NCBI GenBank assembly: GCA_902476645.1
Contig: CABSEG010000079.1
Location: forward strand, 1-13,171
Length of the DNA stretch: 13,171 bases
Direction of reading: 5' to 3'
DNA from: an uncultured Lachnospiraceae bacterium
GTDB taxonomy: Bacteria > Bacillota > Clostridia > Lachnospirales > Lachnospiraceae
Below, one piece after another: positions 7,097 to 13,171 of this stretch; position 1 is the first letter of the stretch, and each line of letters starts with the position of its first letter. The translations under genes and the position numbers were made by a program. The notes below the pieces were generated by a model that did no database searches, was not told where the DNA came from, and saw nothing but the letters and a program-made list of their open reading frames with translations.

Positions 7097-8053
7097 TTAC
7101 TGATCCACGCGGATGGCGCCGTGCTCCTCAACCAAGTTCTGGGCATCTGCCGTCAGGGCAAATTCCAGGAAAGCCTTGCCTGCCTCGGTCACCTTGTCAT
7201 CATAATAGCAGAACAGGAACGGTCTGCTCAAGGGGTAATCTCCTGATTTCGCGTTCTGGGCATTTGCCTCTACACCGCCCACGGTCAACGGCTTCACCGT
7301 ATCATCGATGAAGGAGAAGGACACATAGCCGATGGCATTCTCATTCCCTGCCACTGCCGCCTGTACCGGTCCGTTCCCCTCCGATACGGAGGCTTTTCCT
7401 GAAAGTCCGCCGGCATCCTCCAGGGCAATCAGTTCTTCAAAGGCGCTTCTGGTTCCTGAGCTTTCCTCACGGGATACCACAAAAATTTCCGCGTCGTCTC
7501 CTCCAAGCTCGCTCCAGTTTGTTATCTTCCCAGAATAGATGTCAGCCAGCTGCTCCGGAGTGATATCGGTCACGGCTTCATTGGCCGGGTTTACGATAAT
7601 GGCAATGCCATCGTAAGCAAAGACTTCCTCTTTTAATGATCCGTCTTTTTCTTCCTCTTTCAGATTTCTAGAAGATGCGCCAATGTTGTTGGTGCCCGCC
7701 TTGGTATCTGTAATACCCGCAGAAGAGCCGCTCCCCGTATATTCAATGGTCACGCCCGGATTTAAGGCCTCAAACTCATCCTTCATATCGTTTAAAATCT
7801 TTTCTACCGAGGTAGAACCTGTAATCACAATGTTGCCGCTGACAGCGCCTGTGGATGCACTTGCGCTCTCAGAGCCTTCCACTTCAATTCCTGTGTCCGC
7901 CTCGTCTCCTTCCACCTCAATGCTTACATCCTCGGCTGCGCTCTCCTCAGATGCCGCATTTGTCTGTGTCCCTTCTGTTTCTGTATTACTTCCACATGCA
8001 GCCAGTCCAAATGCCAAAACACCGATGGATGCCAACGCAAATAATTTTTTCAT
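7097..8053 (-). CDS. pstS: Phosphate-binding lipoprotein PstS
   Basis: PstS captures extracellular phosphate and delivers it to PstCA. The 318-residue precursor has a lipoprotein signal peptide: KK at the N-terminus, a hydrophobic core, and lipobox LAAC with C20 as the lipidated residue. A Ser/Thr/acidic linker (about 21-72), containing IEVEG twice (45-49, 56-60), separates the anchor from the binding domain. Phosphate-contacting segments typical of PstS are present: TGSTSVEK (78-85), SGSSAGI (108-114), SREESSGTRSAF (194-205) and NENAIGYVSF. It is the first gene of the pst operon, and a PhoP-box-like repeat lies upstream. The Shine-Dalgarno TTGGAGGAAAAAG is strong, consistent with a very abundant product. 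Confidence 0.97.
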   Translation of the reverse strand: MKKLFALASIGVLAFGLAACGSNTETEGTQTNAASEESAAEDVSIEVEGDEADTGIEVEGSESASASTGAVSGNIVITGSTSVEKILNDMKDEFEALNPGVTIEYTGSGSSAGITDTKAGTNNIGASSRNLKEEEKDGSLKEEVFAYDGIAIIVNPANEAVTDITPEQLADIYSGKITNWSELGGDDAEIFVVSREESSGTRSAFEELIALEDAGGLSGKASVSEGNGPVQAAVAGNENAIGYVSFSFIDDTVKPLTVGGVEANAQNAKSGDYPLSRPFLFCYYDDKVTEAGKAFLEFALTADAQNLVEEHGAIRVDQ

Positions 8054-8115
8054 TCTTTTTCCTCCAAATAAAATAAGTTCTCGCAGCCACTTGCCGCTCT
8101 GTTCTACAAGTAAGG

Positions 8116-8169
8116 ATTCTAACGGATGGATTTCAAGAATAAATTTAGATTATGTAAAATGTATGTAAA
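8116..8169 (-). promoter_or_regulatory. PhoP box and promoter of the pst operon
   Basis: On the minus strand TTTACA (8164-8169) and TTTACA (8153-8158) are exact copies spaced 11 bp. Two degenerate units keep the same 11-bp register: TAAATT (8142-8147) and TTGAAA (8131-8136). Bacillus PhoP binds TT(A/C/T)ACA repeats with 5-bp spacers, which is this geometry. Ten bases further on, TAGAAT (8116-8121) is a good -10 hexamer with no -35 at 17 bp (ATTTAT), as expected for an activator-dependent promoter. PhoP and PhoR are encoded just upstream. Confidence 0.75.
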
Positions 8170-8186
8170 GAGCAAAAGATTTGCAT

Positions 8187-8229
8187 AAAAAAAGGAACCA
8201 CTATAAATGGACCTTTATCGTAGTTCCTT
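8187..8229 (-). terminator. Rho-independent terminator of phoPR overlapping the phoR stop codon
   Basis: The transcript forms a long imperfect hairpin: AAGGAACUAC pairs with GUGGUUCCUU (one G-U pair), then AUAAA with UUUAU, closed by a GGUCCA loop, followed by seven U residues (complement of 8187-8193). The ascending arm encodes the last residues of PhoR and the UAG stop (8201-8203) lies in the descending arm. It separates the phoPR unit from the pst operon. Confidence 0.88.
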
Positions 8230-9862
8230 CTTCCTGATTACTGTGAAGATCAATATAGCCGCCCTGATATTCCACCACATGTTTGACAATGGAAAGCCCC
8301 AGGCCGGTTCCTCCTGTCTGTTTGGAATGACTCTTGTCAATCCGGTAAAACCGTTCAAAAATCCGTTCCTGGTACTCCATTGGAATACCGATACCGGTAT
8401 CGGATACGCTGACCATGGGTCTGCCCTCCTCTTCCAGAATCTGTACCAGAACGCTTCCATTCACCACATTATACTTGATCGCATTTTCGCAGAGATTATA
8501 GATCATATCGTAAATCAGCTGCCGGATGGCCAGCAGATGTACCCGTTCTCCTTCCAGCCGTACCGTCACCTGCTGTTTTTGTGCCACAGGCTCCAGACGG
8601 CTCACCACTTCTTCTGCCACACCATACAAATCTACCTGTTCCCGGCTCTGATGCACATCCCCTTCATCCAGCCGACTGATCTTTATGATGTCGTTGACCA
8701 GTGTCAAAAGTCTTGCCGCCTCCTCATAAATTTTGCCTGCAAAGGAAGGAATATCCTCAGATGCCACTAAACCATTCTGCATCAGCTCCGCATACCCGGA
8801 TATGGAAGTCAAGGGCGTTTTCAGCTCATGGGACACATTTGCGGAAAATTCCTTTCTCAGGCGCTCTGCTTTCTGTTTCTCGGTAATATCTAACACAAAC
8901 AGCACCGCACCGGTGATGCTGCCGTTCTCCACAACCGGATTTCCAAAAAACTGAAGCTGCTTTTCTTTCAAATCCAGCGTCTTACTGGTTGTCCTTCCCT
9001 CCAGAGAAGCGGTGATAACTTCCTGCATCTTCTCACTTTGATAAAATAAGGATACATGTTTTCCTACCATAGAGACTCCGGACATGTGAAAGAGATCCTT
9101 ACAGCTCTGATTGATAAATATAATTTTAGAACCGGTATCCAATAGGATCAACCCTTCATTCATATTCTGAGTGATGGTGTTAAATTTATGCTCCTGATCC
9201 AGCAGATTACTCATTTGTTCGGATATCTGCTTATTTTGATTCTCAATTCTTCCCAAAAGAGGCTCCAACTCCTGAAAGGGTACGCTGTCCATAGGATGCT
9301 TCAGATCAATCTCATTGATTTTCTGGCTGATTCGCCGAATCAATCTGCGCGCTATCAGTAAAGCACACAAGAACAAAGCCGCTGCCACCAACAGCATTGC
9401 AGGCAACACATCCAGAAATGTCTTAAAAATACTGCTACTCACCGTGGAAATACGCAAGAAATCCCCGTTAGAAAGCAAAATCGCATAGTAATAGGTTTCC
9501 TCCTGCAGGGTATCTGAGATCCTGCTGCCACTGCCGGTTCCTTTTTCCATTGCTTCTTGTATTTCAGGGCGCTCTAGATGATTCTCCATAGACTTTGCAT
9601 CTGCCTGATTGTCGTAAAGCACGGTTCCGTCTTTTTGAATCAGGGTTACTCTCTGTAAAGCCTCCGTCTCAAGCCTCTGCAGTGCGGATACGGGATTCTG
9701 CGCCATCTCACAAACAGATGCCGTAAGCTCTGCTTCCTGGCGGATCTCCTCATTTCTCTGTTCATGCATCTCACGGTTAAACGCTGCAACAAATATGGAG
9801 GAAATAATCAAAAACATTAAAACAGCCAGCCCCAATATATTAGTATAGATGCTTTTTTTCAT
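8201..9862 (-). CDS. phoR: Phosphate-regulon sensor histidine kinase PhoR
   Basis: PhoR autophosphorylates on histidine and phosphorylates PhoP when phosphate is scarce. The 553-residue protein has membrane helices at about 8-28 and 150-171 around an outer sensor domain of about 120 residues, then a short HAMP-like linker and a PAS domain (about 225-330, GLILLDTGSKIIFINQS). The kinase core follows: H-box SANVSHELKTPL with H345, N-box NLCENAIKYN with N460, G1 VSDTGIGIP, F-box ERFYRID and G2 GGTGLGLS. The outer domain and PAS follow the Bacillus PhoR plan rather than the short E. coli form. It starts one base after the phoP stop codon, with AGGAG inside the end of phoP, so the two are cotranscribed. 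Assignment to phosphate, and not to another WalK-like kinase, rests on context. Confidence 0.93.
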   Translation of the reverse strand: MKKSIYTNILGLAVLMFLIISSIFVAAFNREMHEQRNEEIRQEAELTASVCEMAQNPVSALQRLETEALQRVTLIQKDGTVLYDNQADAKSMENHLERPEIQEAMEKGTGSGSRISDTLQEETYYYAILLSNGDFLRISTVSSSIFKTFLDVLPAMLLVAAALFLCALLIARRLIRRISQKINEIDLKHPMDSVPFQELEPLLGRIENQNKQISEQMSNLLDQEHKFNTITQNMNEGLILLDTGSKIIFINQSCKDLFHMSGVSMVGKHVSLFYQSEKMQEVITASLEGRTTSKTLDLKEKQLQFFGNPVVENGSITGAVLFVLDITEKQKAERLRKEFSANVSHELKTPLTSISGYAELMQNGLVASEDIPSFAGKIYEEAARLLTLVNDIIKISRLDEGDVHQSREQVDLYGVAEEVVSRLEPVAQKQQVTVRLEGERVHLLAIRQLIYDMIYNLCENAIKYNVVNGSVLVQILEEEGRPMVSVSDTGIGIPMEYQERIFERFYRIDKSHSKQTGGTGLGLSIVKHVVEYQGGYIDLHSNQEEGTTIKVHL

Positions 9863-9863
9863 A

Positions 9864-10547
9864 TCATGCTCCTATTTTATAGCCCACGCCCCGGATAGTC
9901 TTGATCAATTCCCCACAGGGACCTAATTTCTGCCGTAAGGATCCGATATGTACATCTACGGTTCTGCTCTCTCCTTCATAGTCATAATTCCAGATCACAT
10001 CCAGAATTTTATCTCTGGACAGGACAATCCCTTGATTTTTCATCAAATAGGACAACAGTTCAAATTCCTTAAAGGTCAGTTCTACCGGCTTTCCGCCCAC
10101 AAGAACCTCATGCTTTTTCTCATCCACCTGCAAATCTCCCAGCACCAATGCCTCTGTCTCCTGAACCTTGCCCTTTTCCATTCTGCGCAGCACTGCCTTT
10201 ACCCTGGAGATCAATTCCATCACACCGAAAGGCTTTGTCACATAGTCATCTGCCCCACCGTCCAGACCACAGACTTTATCATACTCCGCGGATTTTGCAG
10301 TCAGCATAATAATGGGAAGATTCTCCGTCGCTTTTTCCGAACGCAATTTTTTCAAAATCATCATACCGTCCTCATCCGGCAGCATAATGTCCAGAAGCAC
10401 CAAAGAAGGCTTTTCTCTCTGAAGAGCTTTATAAAACTCGCCGGCCGTCTCAAAACCAGATGCCTGAAATCCGGCTGTCTTTAAAGCATAGACTACCAAC
10501 TCTCTGATATTTGTGTCATCCTCAACACAGTAAACTGTTACGCTCAT
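9864..10547 (-). CDS. phoP: Phosphate-regulon response regulator PhoP (OmpR family)
   Basis: PhoP is the DNA-binding partner of PhoR. The 227-residue protein has a receiver domain (about 1-118) with acidic pocket E9/D10/D11, phosphoacceptor D53 in LLDIMLPDEDG, T83 in MLTAK and K105 in VTKPFG. A winged-helix OmpR-type domain (about 130-226) ends with SRTVDVHIGSLRQKLG and TIRGVGYKIG, the recognition-helix and wing signatures. It begins 11 bp after the Na/Pi transporter gene stop, with GAGG as Shine-Dalgarno, and so probably belongs to the same transcript. The likely target is the 11-bp repeat array before pstS. The name PhoP is used, not PhoB, for the Gram-positive homologue. Confidence 0.94.
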   Translation of the reverse strand: MSVTVYCVEDDTNIRELVVYALKTAGFQASGFETAGEFYKALQREKPSLVLLDIMLPDEDGMMILKKLRSEKATENLPIIMLTAKSAEYDKVCGLDGGADDYVTKPFGVMELISRVKAVLRRMEKGKVQETEALVLGDLQVDEKKHEVLVGGKPVELTFKEFELLSYLMKNQGIVLSRDKILDVIWNYDYEGESRTVDVHIGSLRQKLGPCGELIKTIRGVGYKIGA

Positions 10548-10558
10548 TATTTCTACCT

Positions 10559-12232
10559 CTATTGTTCTGACATTACATACCCAGCCAAATTATATGCATG
10601 GTCGGATATTCTCTCCAGGTTGCTGATAATATCCAAAAAGATTACTCCGTTGGCAGGATTACACTGCTGATTGGAAAGCCTCTCAATGTGCTTTTCACGA
10701 AGTTCTTCTTCCATATTATCCACCAGATCTTCATACTTGACCACTTCCTTCGCAGCCTGTATACTGATTTCTTCTCTGGATTTCATGGCATAGGCAAAGG
10801 AGTTGCCAACCAGCCCCATGATCTCTTTCAATTCCTCTCTGGCATCCTCAGAAAAAACCACGGGCTCCTTATTTCGGGAATCCACCAGTTCCGCAATATT
10901 CTCAGCATGATCCCCCACCCGTTCAATATCGCTGACAGAATAAAACAGATTATTGATGACATTGTGCTGTTCCTCATTCAGGGACAGATTACTGATTTTT
11001 ACCAAATATTCTGTAATCAGCTTTTCCATGGTATTAATGGTCTTTTCTGTCTCATAGACCTGAAGCACCTTCTCCTCATTATGCTCCAACACCGCGTCAA
11101 AAGCCCTGCGCATATTCTCCTCTGTAATCTTCCCCATGTGTACTACTTCTAAAATGGCATTTTCCACTGCAAAGGACGGAGTCTCCAGAATCCGGTCATC
11201 TAAATGGCGCAATGTCAGCATTTCATCGTTGGCATCCTCCAGATCATCCTCCTGACGATCTTTTACCAGGAAGCCGGACAGCTGTACCAGCTTATCCGCA
11301 AACGGGAACAGGATACAGGTACATACAATATTAAATACCGTGTGGAAGATGGATATGCCCACACTGTCGATTCCACCCATACCCCATGCCGGCTTTAGCT
11401 GGAATAACAGAAATGTGCCGGTTCCAAACAAAATAGCTCCGATACAATTAAAGGACAAGTGAATCACCGCGGCTCTTTTGGCATTTCTGGGGGCTCCGAT
11501 ACTGGACAACAGCGCAGTAAAACAGGACCCGATGTTAGAACCCAGACTGATATAAATCGCGGATCCTGTGGTTACCACGCCTCCAGTGGCTGCCAACGTC
11601 TGCAAAATTCCTACAGAAGCGGAAGAACTCTGCATCAGTCCCGTGACAATCGCTCCGATCGCAATACCAAGGAAAGGATTGCTGCCAAACAGTGCAAATG
11701 CCTGCGTAAAGATCGGTAATCCCATATAATCGGAAGCGGAATTTTTCATAAAATCCAGACCTATAAATAAAAGCCCCAGACCTATGACGATCTCACCTGC
11801 AATTCTCTTCTTCTGCTTTCTGGAGAACATGATGAAAAAGGCACCGATTCCTACTAAAAGCGGTGCATACAGGGAGGGAGAAACCGCTTTAAAGGTATCG
11901 CCCAACTGCCCCAAAGACACGATCCAGGAGGTGATACAGGTTCCGATATTGGCTCCCATGATGACGCCCACAGCTTGTCCAAGGCTCATGATCCCCGCGT
12001 TAACGAATCCCACCACCATCACCGTGGTAGCGCCACTGCTCTGGATAATGGCTGTAATCAATGCCCCCACAATTACCGCCATGAAACGGTTGTTCGTCAG
12101 AATCCCCAGAAGTTCCTGAAGCCTTTGTCCTGTAGATTTCTGAATGCCGTCCGACATGCTGTGCATTCCGTACAGGAACATTCCCAGACCACCCAAAAAT
12201 AAAAACAAATTCTCTATGTCATTGATTGTCAT
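10559..12232 (-). CDS. Na+/Pi cotransporter family protein with C-terminal PhoU-like domain
   Basis: This protein belongs to the PNaS (NptA/YjbB, type II Na/Pi cotransporter) family, which moves phosphate with sodium and in some bacteria acts in export. With the start chosen it has 557 residues. The membrane half (about 8-320) holds the family's inverted repeat: QSSGATT (64-70) with GANIGTC (93-99), and QSSSAS (201-206) with GSNIGSC (231-237). A cytoplasmic PhoU-like helical tail (about 355-557) carries SDIERVGDHAENIAE and SNLERISDHAYNLAG, both PhoU-type signatures. The frame is open to an ATG at 12247, but ATG 12232 overlaps the upstream stop as ATGA and has GGAG at a suitable distance. Transport direction cannot be told from sequence. 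Fusion with PhoU suggests phosphate-dependent gating. Confidence 0.93.
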   Translation of the reverse strand: MTINDIENLFLFLGGLGMFLYGMHSMSDGIQKSTGQRLQELLGILTNNRFMAVIVGALITAIIQSSGATTVMVVGFVNAGIMSLGQAVGVIMGANIGTCITSWIVSLGQLGDTFKAVSPSLYAPLLVGIGAFFIMFSRKQKKRIAGEIVIGLGLLFIGLDFMKNSASDYMGLPIFTQAFALFGSNPFLGIAIGAIVTGLMQSSSASVGILQTLAATGGVVTTGSAIYISLGSNIGSCFTALLSSIGAPRNAKRAAVIHLSFNCIGAILFGTGTFLLFQLKPAWGMGGIDSVGISIFHTVFNIVCTCILFPFADKLVQLSGFLVKDRQEDDLEDANDEMLTLRHLDDRILETPSFAVENAILEVVHMGKITEENMRRAFDAVLEHNEEKVLQVYETEKTINTMEKLITEYLVKISNLSLNEEQHNVINNLFYSVSDIERVGDHAENIAELVDSRNKEPVVFSEDAREELKEIMGLVGNSFAYAMKSREEISIQAAKEVVKYEDLVDNMEEELREKHIERLSNQQCNPANGVIFLDIISNLERISDHAYNLAGYVMSEQ

Positions 12233-12621
12233 ACCTGTTCTCTCCATTCCAGATCACCGTTGGCCAAACCGATAATCAAGGATTCTGCTGTTGCGATATT
12301 GGTTGCAATGGGGATATTAAACTTGTCACAGCTCTGGGAAATGCGATAGATATTCGGCTCCTTCGGACTGCACATCACAGGATTATAGAAAAAAATCACC
12401 ATATCCATCCCATTTCGCTCAATCATTTCCGTAAACTGTTTTTCTCCCCCCACACTTCCGGGCAAAAACTTATGCACTTTCAGATTGGTGACTTCTTCTA
12501 TCCTTCTTCCTGTGATCCCGGTGGCATACAACTCATGCTTTTCCAGGATTCGTTTATAAGCCAGACAGAAATCTTCGATGAGATTCTTTTTCGTATTATG
12601 AGCTATAAACCCTATATTCAT
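12229..12621 (-). CDS. mgsA: Methylglyoxal synthase-like protein with altered active site
   Basis: The 130-residue protein aligns without gaps to methylglyoxal synthase, which converts dihydroxyacetone phosphate to methylglyoxal and phosphate and is inhibited by phosphate. Shared segments are IAHNTKK, KHELYATGITG, LPGSVGGEKQ, DMVIFFYNP and NIPIATNIATAE. Against E. coli MgsA, recalled from memory, key positions differ: D20 is N9, catalytic base D71 is E60, D91 is N80, H98 is K87 and D101 is N90. Phosphate-pocket K23 (K12), T48 (T37) and G66 (G55) remain, while S65 is P54 and T47 is I36. The enzyme is probably weak or inactive, and a phosphate-binding regulatory role is possible but is inference. 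The stop overlaps the Na/Pi transporter start (ATGA). The Shine-Dalgarno is GAGGT, 8 bp upstream. The symbol marks family only. Confidence 0.85.
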   Translation of the reverse strand: MNIGFIAHNTKKNLIEDFCLAYKRILEKHELYATGITGRRIEEVTNLKVHKFLPGSVGGEKQFTEMIERNGMDMVIFFYNPVMCSPKEPNIYRISQSCDKFNIPIATNIATAESLIIGLANGDLEWREQV

Positions 12622-12672
12622 GACTTCTACCTCAACTATTTCTTTTTCTTATGATTCGCATACTTAGTTCTT

Positions 12673-12681
12673 ATTATATCA
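12673..12681 (-). promoter_or_regulatory. Extended -10 promoter of the mgsA-like/Na-Pi/phoPR operon
   Basis: On the minus strand TGATATAAT gives a perfect TATAAT (12673-12678) preceded by the TG of an extended -10 element (12680-12681). No good -35 hexamer lies 17 bp upstream (TTCCCT), which extended -10 promoters tolerate. Transcription would begin about 45 bases before the ATG at 12621. Only one TTTACA half-site (12729-12734) lies nearby, so control by PhoP is not supported. Confidence 0.6.
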
Positions 12682-12752
12682 TAAAGGAAATCAAAAGGGA
12701 AAATTATTTTTTGGTATTTATCAAAATTTGTAAAATAATGAAAGAATTCCTA

Positions 12753-12781
12753 GTTTAACTTTACGTTTTTTTCACATACTA
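12753..12781 (+). promoter_or_regulatory. Possible sigma-G promoter of the spore protein gene
   Basis: CATACTA (12775-12781) matches the sigma-G -10 consensus CATNHTA, used by ssp genes in Bacillus and Clostridium. GTTTA (12753-12757), 17 bp upstream, is a one-mismatch fit to the -35 consensus GHATR. The leader would be about 60 bases and contains a small inverted repeat (TGCAA 12786-12790, TTGCA 12798-12802). Confidence 0.5.
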
Positions 12782-12850
12782 GAACTGCAACTAACAATTG
12801 CAAAGAATGAAAAAGGATTACAAAGTATATTTAAAAGGAGGCTTTCAATT

Positions 12851-13075
12851 ATGGCAAGCAGATCATCTAACACAGCAGCAGTACCAGAAGCAAAAAGTGC
12901 ACTGGATCGTTTCAAAATGGAAGTTGCAAATGAACTTGGAGTACCTTTAACAGATGGTTACAATGGAAACCTGACCTCTAAACAGAACGGTTCTGTTGGC
13001 GGTTATATGGTAAAGAAAATGATCGAGGCGCAGGAGCGTCAGATGTCCGGAACCGGTCAGGGTCCCCAGATGTAA
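12851..13075 (+). CDS. Alpha/beta-type small acid-soluble spore protein (SASP)
   Basis: Alpha/beta SASPs coat forespore DNA, switch it toward an A-like form, and protect it from UV, heat and oxidation. They are degraded at germination by the GPR protease. This one has 74 residues, the usual 60-75. RFKMEVANELGV (20-31) matches the first conserved helix and GPR cleavage region, and GNLTSKQNGSVGGYMVKKMIE (39-59) is the second signature. The N-terminus is Ser/Ala-rich, and the tail after about 62 is Gly/Gln-rich, MSGTGQGPQM. The AAAGGAGG Shine-Dalgarno (12834-12841), 9 bp from the ATG, is the strongest in the window, fitting an abundant spore protein. The gene is monocistronic with its own terminator and is divergent from the phosphate cluster. 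Confidence 0.97.
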   Translation: MASRSSNTAAVPEAKSALDRFKMEVANELGVPLTDGYNGNLTSKQNGSVGGYMVKKMIEAQERQMSGTGQGPQM

Positions 13076-13129
13076 GCGTACGATACCTTATTAGCGCATA
13101 ATATTTAAAAACAAAAAAAGCAAGAAAAA

Positions 13130-13171
13130 GCCGGAGACGTACAGACCTGCACAGTCTCCGGCCTTTCTTTT
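13130..13171 (+). terminator. Rho-independent terminator of the SASP gene
   Basis: GCCGGAGAC (13130-13138) pairs perfectly with GTCTCCGGC (13154-13162) around a 15-base loop, followed by CTTTCTTTT to the window edge. It lies 54 bases after the stop codon. Confidence 0.9.

Noticed and set aside
9948..10484. A 178-codon open frame on the plus strand opposite phoP
   Set aside because: It is antisense to an intact response regulator, shows no family resemblance, and has no convincing ribosome binding site. Open antisense frames are common opposite such genes.
12707..12745. A PhoP box upstream of the mgsA-like operon
   Set aside because: Only one TTTACA unit (12729-12734) is a good match. The units at 11-bp steps (TGATAA, AAAAAA, TCTTTC) are poor, and the site is about 50 bp from the -10.

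Overview
This window looks like a chromosomal segment of an anaerobic, endospore-forming Firmicute, most likely a clostridium of the Lachnospiraceae type. The evidence is an alpha/beta-type small acid-soluble spore protein, a YlbJ-type sporulation membrane protein, strong GGAGG-type ribosome binding sites, the Bacillus/Clostridium gene neighbourhood rsmD-coaD near ylbJ, and moderate GC content. The family-level assignment is inference from protein style and gene order, not from a database search.

Layout, left to right. Positions 1-706 (minus) hold the N-terminal 235 residues of a membrane-anchored M23 peptidase that runs off the window. It is divergent from ylbJ (862-1797, plus), and the intergenic gap holds nested palindromes and possible sporulation-type promoters. 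A minus-strand housekeeping operon (3484 down to 1810) encodes RsmD, CoaD and an alanine-rich coiled-coil protein. It starts at a near-consensus sigma-A promoter and ends only 12 bp from the end of convergent ylbJ.

The core of the window (12621 down to 3570, all minus strand) is a phosphate-homeostasis cluster in two tandem transcription units. The first is methylglyoxal-synthase-like gene, Na+/Pi cotransporter with a PhoU tail, phoP, phoR; it closes with a hairpin terminator that overlaps the phoR stop codon. The second is pstS-pstC-pstA-pstB-phoU, preceded by 11-bp-spaced TTTACA repeats that look like a PhoP box and closed by a perfect 10-bp-stem terminator. Together these would sense low phosphate (PhoR/PhoP, PhoU), import it at high affinity (PstSCAB) and handle sodium-coupled phosphate flux.

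The right end (12851-13075, plus) is a divergent spore-DNA-binding protein gene with a plausible sigma-G -10 element and its own terminator. The two most unusual points are: the methylglyoxal-synthase-like protein has replaced nearly every acidic or catalytic residue of the enzyme while keeping part of the phosphate pocket, and is translationally coupled to the phosphate transporter; and PstA carries an extra extracytoplasmic domain of about 85 residues with PDZ-like features. There is no gene-free stretch longer than 300 bases, and I see no rRNA, tRNA, CRISPR array, insertion sequence or prophage sequence.
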